Source: Candidatus Scybalocola faecigallinarum
GTDB lineage: Bacteria; Bacillota; Clostridia; Lachnospirales; Lachnospiraceae
Assembly (NCBI GenBank): GCA_018711005.1
Contig: DVIT01000007.1
Span: forward strand, 17,802 to 81,801
DNA length: 64,000 bases
Direction: 5' to 3'
Shown here in pieces: positions 8,110-15,202 of this stretch. Each line of letters begins with the position of its first letter. Positions within the stretch are counted from its first letter, which is position 1. The translations under genes were made by a program, and so were the position numbers. Below the pieces are notes generated by a model. That model ran no database searches, had not been told where the DNA came from, and saw only the letters and a program-made list of their open reading frames with translations.

Positions 8110-9561
8110 TCAGTCTTTGATCACATTAAGCCGTTCTATATTTGCATCCTCCGGGCCGGTCATGGAGCAGCCCTTTTCCTTAGCATATAAAATATAATCG
8201 ATAATGGGCCGGGTGATCCGCTCACCTGGCGCAAGGATGGGGATTCCGGGCGGATAGCACATAACAAATTCGCTGCATATCCATCCTTCGGATTCTTCCA
8301 GCTTTAAAGAAACCTTATCCGCATAAAATGCATCCTGGGGAGATACCGCCACCTGGGGCTCAATATATTCCTGGCTCATAAGATGGAATCTTTCCTTGCC
8401 AAAACGGCGGCGCACCTCCGCCATGGCGCTGACCAGCCGCTCAATATCCCTGGCCCGGTCCCCAATGGAAATATAGGCCAAAATATTTCCCAGGTCGCCA
8501 AATTCGATCTGTATATCATACTCATCCCGGAGCAGGTCGTACACTTCGATCCCTGCCAGGCCGATAGGTAAAGTGTTTACGGACAGCTTGGTCACATCAA
8601 AATCAAACACGCTGTCTCCATTGCACAATTCTCTGGAATAGGCGTAATAGCCGCCAATATTATTAATTTCCTCCCGGGCATATTCCGCCATGCGGATCAC
8701 CTGGGCAAAGGCCTCCCTGCCCCGCAGCGCCAGATTTCTCCTGGAAATATCCAGGCTGGATAAAAGCAGATAAGACGCGCTGGTGGTCTGGGTCAGGTTA
8801 ATGATCTGGCGCACATAGCCTTCCGGCATGGTCGGCCCGGTCAGCAGCACTGAGCTTTGGGTCAGACTTCCGCCGGACTTATGCATAGAAACTGCCGCTA
8901 TATCGGCTCCCGCATCCATGGCGGACACCGGCAGGCCTTCCCCAAAATAAAAATGGGTGCCGTGGGCTTCATCCACCAGGCAGTACATGCCGTATTTGTG
9001 GGCAAGCTTTACAATCGAACGCAGATCTGAACAAATACCATAATATGTAGGGTTGTTCACAAACACCGCCTTGGCGTCGGGATTTTCCCGGATGGCCTTT
9101 TCCACCTGGGCCACGCTCATGCCCAGAGGAATGCCCAGTTCATCGTTGCACTCGGGATTCACATATACAGGCACAGCCCCGCACAATACCATGGCGCACA
9201 TAACGCTGCGGTGGACATTTCTGGGAAGGATGATCTTCTCTCCCCGTTTGGCCACGGACAGTACCATCGCCTGCACTGCGCTGGTCGTCCCGCCTACCAT
9301 TAAAAATGCGTGGGCCGCATGAAATGCCTGGGCCGCTAAAATCTCCGCATCCCGGATCACAGAAATCGGATGGCAGAGATTATCCAGAGGTTTCATGGAA
9401 TTAACATCCATTCCCACACAGCGCTCTCCAAGAAGCGCCGTCAGCTCCGGATTTCCCCGGCCTCTTTTATGGCCGGGCACATCAAAAGGCACCACCCGCA
9501 TTTTCCGAAACTCCTCTAAAGCTTCATAGATGGGTGCTCTTTCCTGAGAAAGCTTTTCCAT
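8110..9561 (-). CDS. speA: arginine/lysine/ornithine decarboxylase, SpeA type
   Basis: Fold-I (aspartate aminotransferase-like) PLP decarboxylase of about 483 residues, the size of Bacillus SpeA. The Schiff-base lysine is in AVSMHKSGGSLTQSS, the pyridine-binding Asp in LVDEAHGTHFYFGEG, and the C-terminal domain follows. Beside an agmatinase, arginine is the expected substrate, giving agmatine. A TTG at 9585 opens a longer frame, but AAGGAG sits correctly spaced before the ATG at 9561 (MEKLSQER), so I take 9561. It starts within 30 nt of the speD stop, second in the operon. Confidence 0.9.
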   Translation of the reverse strand: MEKLSQERAPIYEALEEFRKMRVVPFDVPGHKRGRGNPELTALLGERCVGMDVNSMKPLDNLCHPISVIRDAEILAAQAFHAAHAFLMVGGTTSAVQAMVLSVAKRGEKIILPRNVHRSVMCAMVLCGAVPVYVNPECNDELGIPLGMSVAQVEKAIRENPDAKAVFVNNPTYYGICSDLRSIVKLAHKYGMYCLVDEAHGTHFYFGEGLPVSAMDAGADIAAVSMHKSGGSLTQSSVLLTGPTMPEGYVRQIINLTQTTSASYLLLSSLDISRRNLALRGREAFAQVIRMAEYAREEINNIGGYYAYSRELCNGDSVFDFDVTKLSVNTLPIGLAGIEVYDLLRDEYDIQIEFGDLGNILAYISIGDRARDIERLVSAMAEVRRRFGKERFHLMSQEYIEPQVAVSPQDAFYADKVSLKLEESEGWICSEFVMCYPPGIPILAPGERITRPIIDYILYAKEKGCSMTGPEDANIERLNVIKD

Positions 9562-9588
9562 GCCCTCCATCTCCTTTTCTTTCAACGT

Positions 9589-10350
9589 TTACTCGTCATA
9601 AATGTTCCGCCCGCTGAAAATCTCGATCATTTCCCGGCGGAGGTTGTTCATGATCTCCAGCCGCAGCTTGGGCGGAAGCTCATAAATATCTGTCTTAAAC
9701 AGATAGTTTTGAAGATCGATCTCCTTGATCATCATCTTTGTATGAAAAATATTGGAATCATATACATTAATATCCACAGTGTCGTACCGGTTCAGCGTTT
9801 CCTGGGCAATGTAATCCTGGATCGATGTGATCTTATGGTCCAGGAAAAGCTTTTTGCCGTTCACATCTCTTGTAAATCCCCGCACCCGGTAGTCCATGGT
9901 GATAATATCCGAGTCAAAGGAGGAGATCAGGTAATCCAGGGTGGATAATGGAGTGATCTCGCCGCAGGTAGCCACATCAATGTCCACGCGGAACGTGGCC
10001 AGACATGTTTCCGGATGGTACTCCGGATATGTGTGTACAGTCACATGGCTCTTATCCAAATGGGCCAGCTGGGTCCGCCCTGCCGGCTTCATGGATCCTT
10101 CTGCAATGAGGATCGCCACAGACGCCCCCTGGGGCTCATAATCCTGCTTTGCAATATTCAGCACGGTTGCTCCGATCATGTCTGTCAGATCGGTAAGGAT
10201 ACTGGTAAGACGCTCTGAATTATACTGGGAATCAATATAGGCAATATAATCCCTCTGCTCCCTTGGCGTCTTTGCGTAACAAACATCATAAATGTTAAAA
10301 CTTAAAGCCTTTGTCAGATTATTAAATCCATATAATTTTAACTTATCCAC
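9589..10350 (-). CDS. speD: S-adenosylmethionine decarboxylase proenzyme
   Basis: A 253-residue proenzyme of the longer bacterial SpeD class (E. coli-like length). It self-cleaves to a pyruvoyl enzyme and makes decarboxylated SAM for SpeE. The processing site is [17 protein letters not shown], with cleavage expected between Lys and Ser. [16 protein letters not shown] holds the conserved Cys region. Translation starts at GTG (10348-10350), preceded by AGGAGGGAG with 7-nt spacing. It is the first gene of the polyamine operon and follows a ~500-nt untranslated leader, an obvious control point for feedback by SAM or polyamines. Confidence 0.92.
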   Translation of the reverse strand: MDKLKLYGFNNLTKALSFNIYDVCYAKTPREQRDYIAYIDSQYNSERLTSILTDLTDMIGATVLNIAKQDYEPQGASVAILIAEGSMKPAGRTQLAHLDKSHVTVHTYPEYHPETCLATFRVDIDVATCGEITPLSTLDYLISSFDSDIITMDYRVRGFTRDVNGKKLFLDHKITSIQDYIAQETLNRYDTVDINVYDSNIFHTKMMIKEIDLQNYLFKTDIYELPPKLRLEIMNNLRREMIEIFSGRNIYDE

Positions 10351-10852
10351 CGCGGCTCTCCCTCCTGGTTTCTCAGAACTTTTGCCGCCTCCCCTGCGGC
10401 ATGTTAAACCACCCCGGCCGGCGATCGCCTTGTGCCGGAAAATAATAAAGGCAAGCAGAATATTTGCGTTCTGCTTGCCTGAAGTTCCATTATTTTGAAA
10501 GTCCTGAAATGCAAAAGTACGGACATATTCCTGGCATACTGCCGCCGCAAACGCATTCTGACTTTTTCTTGATGATGGATTCCTTCACTCAGAGTCTATA
10601 TAGCAAATATCTCACTTTTACTACTCTTATTGATCGTTTCACAAGTTGATGTGCGTATCCGCACTGGTTATAAAGTGACCAACTTATAAAATTTGAGCTC
10701 TTAACTCAATCAATAAGGCAACAAAACGTTGCCAATCGGCAGCTGACCCGGCTGTCCGTATGGCCTTAACCTGTAGGCCGGCGACTCCGGCGCAGGTGGT
10801 CAAAAAGAATATTTGCATGGAAACTCAACTCTTAGCAATGAAATCCCATGAC
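10351..10852 (-). ncRNA. structured 5' leader RNA of the polyamine operon, candidate riboswitch
   Basis: About 500 nt between the promoter and speD with no ORF on this strand. A long-range helix closes a ~200-nt domain. GGGATTTCA (10847-10839) faces GTGAAGGAATCC (10588-10577), GAGTTT (10826-10821) faces AGACTC (10597-10592), and GCAAATAT (10816-10809) faces ATATTTGC (10610-10603). Inside are hairpins GGCAAC/GTTGCC (10733-10717), TTGAG/CTCAA (10709-10693), AAGTTG/CAACTT (10685-10643) enclosing GTGCG/CGCAC (10664-10651), and a GC-rich arm at 10796-10770. ATATTTGC can alternatively pair with GCAAATAT inside the terminator (10467-10460). CAGAATGCGTTTGCG (10560-10546) can pair with CGCAAATATTCTG (10468-10456). 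Both would break the terminator. I do not recognise a known class. Confidence 0.7.
10450..10479 (-). terminator. leader terminator/attenuator upstream of speD
   Basis: GGCAAGCAGAA pairs with TTCTGCTTGCC as an 11-bp perfect stem around an 8-nt loop, followed on the minus strand by TTTATTATTTT. It lies 100 nt before speD, inside the leader, so read-through must be controlled for the operon to be expressed. Confidence 0.8.
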
Positions 10853-10858
10853 AGGCTC

Positions 10859-10887
10859 ATTTTAGTATATTTTCCGAAAAATGTCAA
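10859..10887 (-). promoter_or_regulatory. sigma-A promoter of the polyamine operon
   Basis: TTGACA (10887-10882), a 17-bp spacer and TAAAAT (10864-10859) on the minus strand. Transcription should start near 10852. Confidence 0.85.
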
Positions 10888-10950
10888 TGCGTTTGTGGAA
10901 GAAAACTTACGGTTAAAAGTTACTGTTTCGCTGGCTGAACAGTTATAACC

Positions 10951-13464
10951 TTACCTGTAATCTCCTTCCTCAAACGTGTATGTCCCTGCCATGACATTTA
11001 CCGAATCCTCTCCCGGCAGGATGATCCGGGCCTGTGCGCCAAAGGGCACGGTGATCTTGTAGAAAAGCTTTCCATCCCTGTACTCCCAGCCGCTTTCATA
11101 GGTTCCTGAAGCCGTCTCAATACGCCCATGAAGGTGTCCCAGACGGGCATCCGGATGAGGTGCGATCACCGCGGATCGAAAGCCCGGAGCTTCCGGCCGG
11201 AGGCCGCATACATCGGCAAACATCCACGCCTCAATGCTTCCATAGGTGTAATGGTTCAGGCTGTTCATTTCCTCTGGGCTGATGGTGCCGTCTGGAAGGA
11301 CCGAGTTCCACCGCTCCCATATGGTGGTAGCACCAAGGTTTACACTGTAAAGCCATCCCGGATAATCCTCATTTAACAGCAGATCCACAGCCATGTCATG
11401 ATGACCGCTTTTGGTCAGCGCCTGGCACAGCAGCGGCGTTCCTACAAATCCGGTGTTAAGGTATCCTCCATTTTCCCGGATACGCCGGGCCAGGAGCTCG
11501 CCTTCCTCCCGGATATTTTCGCTCAGGTCAAACTGAATGGCCAGGGCAGAACCGGTTTGTGTCTGGCAAATGCAGTGTCCGTTTTCATCGAAATATTTTT
11601 CCCGGATGGCAGATAATATCTCTCCGGCCAGGGCGGCATAACGGTCAGCCTCGTCATATCCCAGAATTTTGGCAGACCTTGCCACAATATCCGCGCATTT
11701 ATAATAATATGCGCTGGCAATATATAAAGGATCTGTTGCCCCAAACGGTGATGGATCCTCATGATCCAAAGCCAGCCAGTCTGCAAAATGGAACCCGCCT
11801 TTGATCAAATGGGGGCCGCCCTGGGCCTCCTCCTGTGTTCTCTGGTAGTCTACCCATGCTTTCATTCCCGGATAGGTTTCTGCCAAAAGGGTTCTGCTTC
11901 CATAATGAAGATATGTATTCCACGGAATGATCACTCCGGCATCCGCCCACGGGCATGCGCCGTACTCTGCAACCATGCCTTCTTTTAAACGGGGAACCAC
12001 GTTTGGGACGGCGCCGTCTAAAATACTTTGCTCCGCCCGCATATCCCATAAATATTTCCGGTAAAATTCCGGCATATATAAGCTGTAGCAGGCTGTTTCT
12101 GATATGGCCTGGGCATCTCCGGTCCATCCCAGCCGCTCATCTCGCTGGGGACAGTCTGTGGGAACATCCAGCAGATTATCCTTTAAGCCCCACAAAGCAT
12201 TAGAAAATAACTGGTTCACCTTGCCATGGCCTGTGTCGATCCATCCGATCTGGTCAAAATCACTGCGCAGATGATAAGCTGTAAACATATCCGCTGTTAC
12301 CGGGCAGGCACAGTCCACCCTCATATAACGGAAGCCGAAAAATGTGAAATGCGGCCGCACATGGGCTTTCTTTCCATTGGAAATATAGGTAAATTCCGTT
12401 TTGGCGGTGCGCATGTTTTCATGGTAAAACTCGCCTTTTTGCAGGATTTCCCCGGCAGTCAGCGTTATGGCCGTCCCTTCCGGAAGATCACAGTCAAATT
12501 CCACCCAGCCGGTAAGATTCTGGCCAAAATCCAGGACCGTATCCCCGCCAGGGGTTTTGATCAGCGACGTTACGGCAAAAGTCTCCTTTTTCACCACCGG
12601 CAGACTGTACCGGTCGCCAAGCTTCCCGCATTTTTCCGGGGCTTTTACACATACGCCCCCTTCCGGCGCCAGCGCTTCCCTGCGGGCATCATAAATTTCT
12701 CCGTCATAAATATTGTTAAAGGTCACCGGCGACGGGCATGACTCCCATGTGCTGTCCGTACAGACCACGCACGCCTCCTGCCCGCCTTGGCTGATATACA
12801 GTTCGCCAATGGCGTACAGACGATCTCCGTAAAGATTCGTGTAACCGCCGCCAAAGCCAAGACGCCCTTTAAACCAGCCCTCACCAAGCCATATGGCAAT
12901 TTCATTTTCACCGTTTTCCAGCAAATCTGTCACATCATAGGTCTGTGCCTGAAGATGGAAGTCATAAGAATGATACCCCGGGGAAAGAAATTCATTTCCC
13001 GCCTTTTTCCCGTTAATATAGCACTCGTAAAGCCCAAGACCGCACATATAAAGCCTTGCTGCCCCCAGAGCTTCCACGGTGAATTTCTTTCTTAATATGG
13101 CAGAGCTTGTGCTGTTTTCCGGTGAGATCCACTGCCCCTGCCAGGGTTCTTCCATTTTCCCTGTTTCAAAATAACTCCCGGCCTGAGCCGTCTCCCCGCT
13201 ATCTGCCATAACAGTCACCGTCCATGTATAGGCAGTCCGTGGCTTTAATGTCACACTCTCCGGGATCTGGAAATCCACAGGATCCGCCAGGCTATCCTCC
13301 CCGCTGTCAAAAATTTCAGTGTCATTTTCAAAAAGCTGCACTCTGGCCCACATCTGCCCCCTGGCCTCTCCGCTATCCTCTACGGTCCATGACAGGCTCA
13401 GCGGCATGGTCTGAAAGCCCACAGGGCAGCTTACATGATTCACACGCAGATTTTTAATTTTCAT
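10951..13464 (-). CDS. alpha-L-rhamnosidase, GH78
   Basis: An 837-residue family 78 glycosidase that releases terminal alpha-L-rhamnose from plant glycosides or pectin. The order is an N-terminal beta domain, the Bac_rhamnosid domain (GLGLYECYINGKKAG), the (alpha/alpha)6 catalytic barrel and a C-terminal beta domain. The catalytic region is DVPTDCPQRDERLGWTGDAQ near residues 435-455. There is no signal peptide, so it is cytoplasmic and would act on imported oligosaccharides. AGGAGCG precedes the ATG. It shares orientation with the small hydrolase upstream (87-nt gap) and no transporter is adjacent. Downstream lies the independently promoted polyamine operon. Confidence 0.93.
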   Translation of the reverse strand: MKIKNLRVNHVSCPVGFQTMPLSLSWTVEDSGEARGQMWARVQLFENDTEIFDSGEDSLADPVDFQIPESVTLKPRTAYTWTVTVMADSGETAQAGSYFETGKMEEPWQGQWISPENSTSSAILRKKFTVEALGAARLYMCGLGLYECYINGKKAGNEFLSPGYHSYDFHLQAQTYDVTDLLENGENEIAIWLGEGWFKGRLGFGGGYTNLYGDRLYAIGELYISQGGQEACVVCTDSTWESCPSPVTFNNIYDGEIYDARREALAPEGGVCVKAPEKCGKLGDRYSLPVVKKETFAVTSLIKTPGGDTVLDFGQNLTGWVEFDCDLPEGTAITLTAGEILQKGEFYHENMRTAKTEFTYISNGKKAHVRPHFTFFGFRYMRVDCACPVTADMFTAYHLRSDFDQIGWIDTGHGKVNQLFSNALWGLKDNLLDVPTDCPQRDERLGWTGDAQAISETACYSLYMPEFYRKYLWDMRAEQSILDGAVPNVVPRLKEGMVAEYGACPWADAGVIIPWNTYLHYGSRTLLAETYPGMKAWVDYQRTQEEAQGGPHLIKGGFHFADWLALDHEDPSPFGATDPLYIASAYYYKCADIVARSAKILGYDEADRYAALAGEILSAIREKYFDENGHCICQTQTGSALAIQFDLSENIREEGELLARRIRENGGYLNTGFVGTPLLCQALTKSGHHDMAVDLLLNEDYPGWLYSVNLGATTIWERWNSVLPDGTISPEEMNSLNHYTYGSIEAWMFADVCGLRPEAPGFRSAVIAPHPDARLGHLHGRIETASGTYESGWEYRDGKLFYKITVPFGAQARIILPGEDSVNVMAGTYTFEEGDYR

Positions 13465-13551
13465 AGATACGCTCCTCCAATCCTTCTTTTACATTTTTAG
13501 TCCCATCGGCAAACCTAAGCTACAGCAGTTATAGCCATCTTTCGACCTAAA

Positions 13552-14130
13552 CTACAGCCATCTTCCGGTCATTGTGTTATTTCCCCGGATATATGCTTCG
13601 GTAATTTCCATGATCTCCTCAAGGTTTTTCAGATCCTGTTTGACAGCCCCTGTTTCCAGTGAATGATTGCCCTCACGGACCACATAGAGTGGAAATCCTC
13701 CCTGACGGCATCCCTGCTCCACAGTATCCAGGGGTACCCAATCATCCTTTGACCCGGTAAACGCAATGCCCGGCTGCTCCATAAACCGGAAGGAATCGCC
13801 TACCGGCGTATAATAAACATTTCTTGTCTTTAAATGATGCTTCTGCCCATAGGCCGACGCTACCGCCGTCCCTACGCTTTTGGAAATAAACAGGATTTCC
13901 TCATATCCGCCAAAATCCACATCCTTAAGGATTTCCTCAGTCTGCTCCAGGGCACCGAAAAATGCTTTTTCCAGCTTTTCTCTGGAATCCCTCATTCCCT
14001 TAGGAAAATTCCCATAAGAAACTTCTTTGATCATATACCCGCTCTCTGCCGCCAGCTTTTTGCTGTAATACAGCAGCGGCTTATCCGTGTGGTACCCGAC
14101 CCCCGGAAAAATAACTGCCAACTTTTTCAT
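13552..14130 (-). CDS. small alpha/beta hydrolase
   Basis: A 192-residue single-domain alpha/beta hydrolase. After the first strand (KKLAVIFPGVGYHTDKPLL) comes the nucleophile elbow ILFISKSVGTAVASAYG, where Ser replaces the usual GxSxG first glycine with a SKSVG context. The acid may be in FTGSKDDWV and the His in REGNHSLETG. These fit a dienelactone-hydrolase-like or lipase-like fold, but the substrate is unknown. AAAGGAG lies before the ATG. It probably forms a two-gene unit with the rhamnosidase, where an esterase for substituted sugars would make sense, though this is inference only. Confidence 0.75.
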   Translation of the reverse strand: MKKLAVIFPGVGYHTDKPLLYYSKKLAAESGYMIKEVSYGNFPKGMRDSREKLEKAFFGALEQTEEILKDVDFGGYEEILFISKSVGTAVASAYGQKHHLKTRNVYYTPVGDSFRFMEQPGIAFTGSKDDWVPLDTVEQGCRQGGFPLYVVREGNHSLETGAVKQDLKNLEEIMEITEAYIRGNNTMTGRWL

Positions 14131-14210
14131 CGCTTTTTATACTCCTTTTTGGTGTTACTATTCATTCAAAGGCCGGCATGGCCCGATTTCTGCTTCTTCA
14201 ACGCATTTGA

Positions 14211-14250
14211 TGACACCAGGGTCAAAAGGTCAAAATACCTTTTGACCCTA
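14211..14250. repeat. palindromic intergenic element
   Basis: GGGTCAAAAGGT (14219-14230) and ACCTTTTGACCC (14237-14248) form a perfect 12-bp hairpin. It is flanked by TGACACCAGGGTCA (14211-14224), a 14-mer found inverted at 60191-60204 beside another hairpin. This suggests a dispersed REP-like element. Confidence 0.65.
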
Positions 14251-14433
14251 ACATCTCACATTTAATTTTACCATATTTCTCTACTCCTGATAAGGGACGA
14301 TTCGTTACTTATTCCCGGGCAGCCGGGAACAATTACGGTTCCCAGCGTAACATGTGATCTCGGCGTGCAAAATCCATTTACATGACCATTTGCGCCCCTC
14401 TTTAGAAAACATTACACGGCACACTTCGGCTGT

Positions 14434-14685
14434 AAACCGCATTTTATATAATTGGGCCGTAGAATTTTCCGTATGTGTTCGGCTCAAATCAGAAAAATGT
14501 CAATCAGGGTCTAATTTTTCCTTAAATCGTTAGACCCTAAATCGCAAAATCTCAATATAAGCCAAAGTATGATCCAAAATCTACGGCTGAAATCCGCAAA
14601 ATGCCGAATCAGGCCTAAGGAGTGGGCTAAATCCTACGGCCCTAAAACGGAAAATGAAGATCCGGGCCGAAACAACGGTTACTCA
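14434..14685. repeat. tandem array of ~52-bp degenerate units with covarying inverted arms
   Basis: Five units begin near 14434, 14486, 14538, 14589 and 14643, with a period of about 52 bp. Each opens with an AAATC-GCAAAAT-like block and carries a pair of complementary arms about 20 nt apart. The arms differ in sequence but stay complementary: GGGCCG/CGGCTC, GGGTCTAA/TTAGACCC, AGCC/GGCT and GGCC/GGCC; the last unit is partial. There is no ORF with a ribosome binding site. It lies upstream of the ABC-exporter leader; its role is unknown. Confidence 0.55.
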
Positions 14686-14716
14686 TTTTTTTTCAGAAAC
14701 TACGCATAAATTTTTG

Positions 14717-14746
14717 TTGACACGCCCCCGCACACAGGTGTAAACT
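14717..14746 (+). promoter_or_regulatory. probable promoter of the ABC-exporter operon
   Basis: TTGACA (14717-14722), an 18-bp spacer and TAAACT (14741-14746). GGTG (14737-14740) and CACC (14757-14760) flank the -10 region as possible operator arms. Confidence 0.5.
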
Positions 14747-14812
14747 TATAAACGGTCACCCACAAATTTCCATGGTGGGCAGCCCATAAAATAACGAAAG
14801 GAGGCAGTCAGT

Positions 14813-14947
14813 ATGATCTTAACAAATCGCGTATTAAATGCGTTAAAAAATCGAAATCACAAAACCTACACTCACAAAACTCATATGGATCAATATATCG
14901 GATCATGCTGTCTGCTTTTATCGTTTTTGCCGGCCAGTCAGAGTTAA
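14813..14947 (+). CDS. 44-codon leader peptide, BmrB-like position
   Basis: ATG at 14813 is preceded by AAGGAGG with 8-nt spacing, a far better initiation site than most short frames here. The peptide begins MILTNRVLNALKNRNHKTYT and ends CCLLLSFLPASQS. The N-terminal half is basic and polar and the C-terminal half hydrophobic. It stops 115 nt before a strong intrinsic terminator that precedes the ABC genes. The same arrangement (small ORF, terminator, heterodimeric ABC exporter) is known for Bacillus subtilis bmrB-bmrC-bmrD, where ribosome behaviour on the leader ORF decides terminator formation. The peptide itself has no sequence similarity that I can recognise. A short secreted peptide exported by the transporter is a less likely alternative. 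Confidence 0.6.
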   Translation: MILTNRVLNALKNRNHKTYTHKTHMDQYIGSCCLLLSFLPASQS

Positions 14948-15062
14948 GTACATCCAACTGCGCCCTTTAAAGGGCCGCCACGGTCACGTACCGCTCTGTA
15001 TCTGCGTACGCCGCAAAACTGAATAAAACACGGTGGGCCACGCCTGCCCCAACTCAGCCCCA

Positions 15063-15094
15063 AAAGCATCTCCGATCCCGGAGATGCTTTTTTG
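15063..15094 (+). terminator. intrinsic terminator/attenuator before the ABC exporter genes
   Basis: AAAGCATCTCCG (15063-15074) pairs perfectly with CGGAGATGCTTT (15079-15090) around a 4-nt loop and runs into T7. It lies between the leader ORF and the first ABC gene. Confidence 0.85.
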
Positions 15095-15114
15095 TTTAGC
15101 ATTGAGCGTCAGCG

Positions 15115-15164
15115 AGCTGGCTGGGCTCATTGCTATCAGGCCCAGCTGTCAGCTGGCTGGGCTC
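15115..15164 (+). repeat. direct repeat with alternative hairpins before the ABC gene
   Basis: AGCTGGCTGGGCTC occurs at 15115-15128 and 15151-15164. The strand between them contains GCCCAGCTG (15140-15148), which can pair with either copy. The second hairpin would end 24 nt before the ribosome binding site of the ABC gene. Confidence 0.6.
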
Positions 15165-15202
15165 TATGCTTATACTTACTAAGAAACGGAGGAGAGAACA
15201 TT

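Noticed and set aside
10577..10852. Leader RNA as RNase P RNA, SRP RNA, tmRNA or a SAM-I riboswitch
   Set aside because: None of the diagnostic conserved stretches (GAGGAAAGUCC, the SRP GGAAGCAGCA loop, a tRNA-like end, or the SAM-I core) can be found in it.
10760..10948. 62-codon plus-strand frame over the polyamine promoter
   Set aside because: No ribosome binding site, and it runs across a consensus minus-strand promoter and the structured leader.
15092..15202. N-terminal extension of the first ABC exporter protein
   Set aside because: It would start inside the T-tail of the terminator; GGAGGAG fixes the start at 15203.
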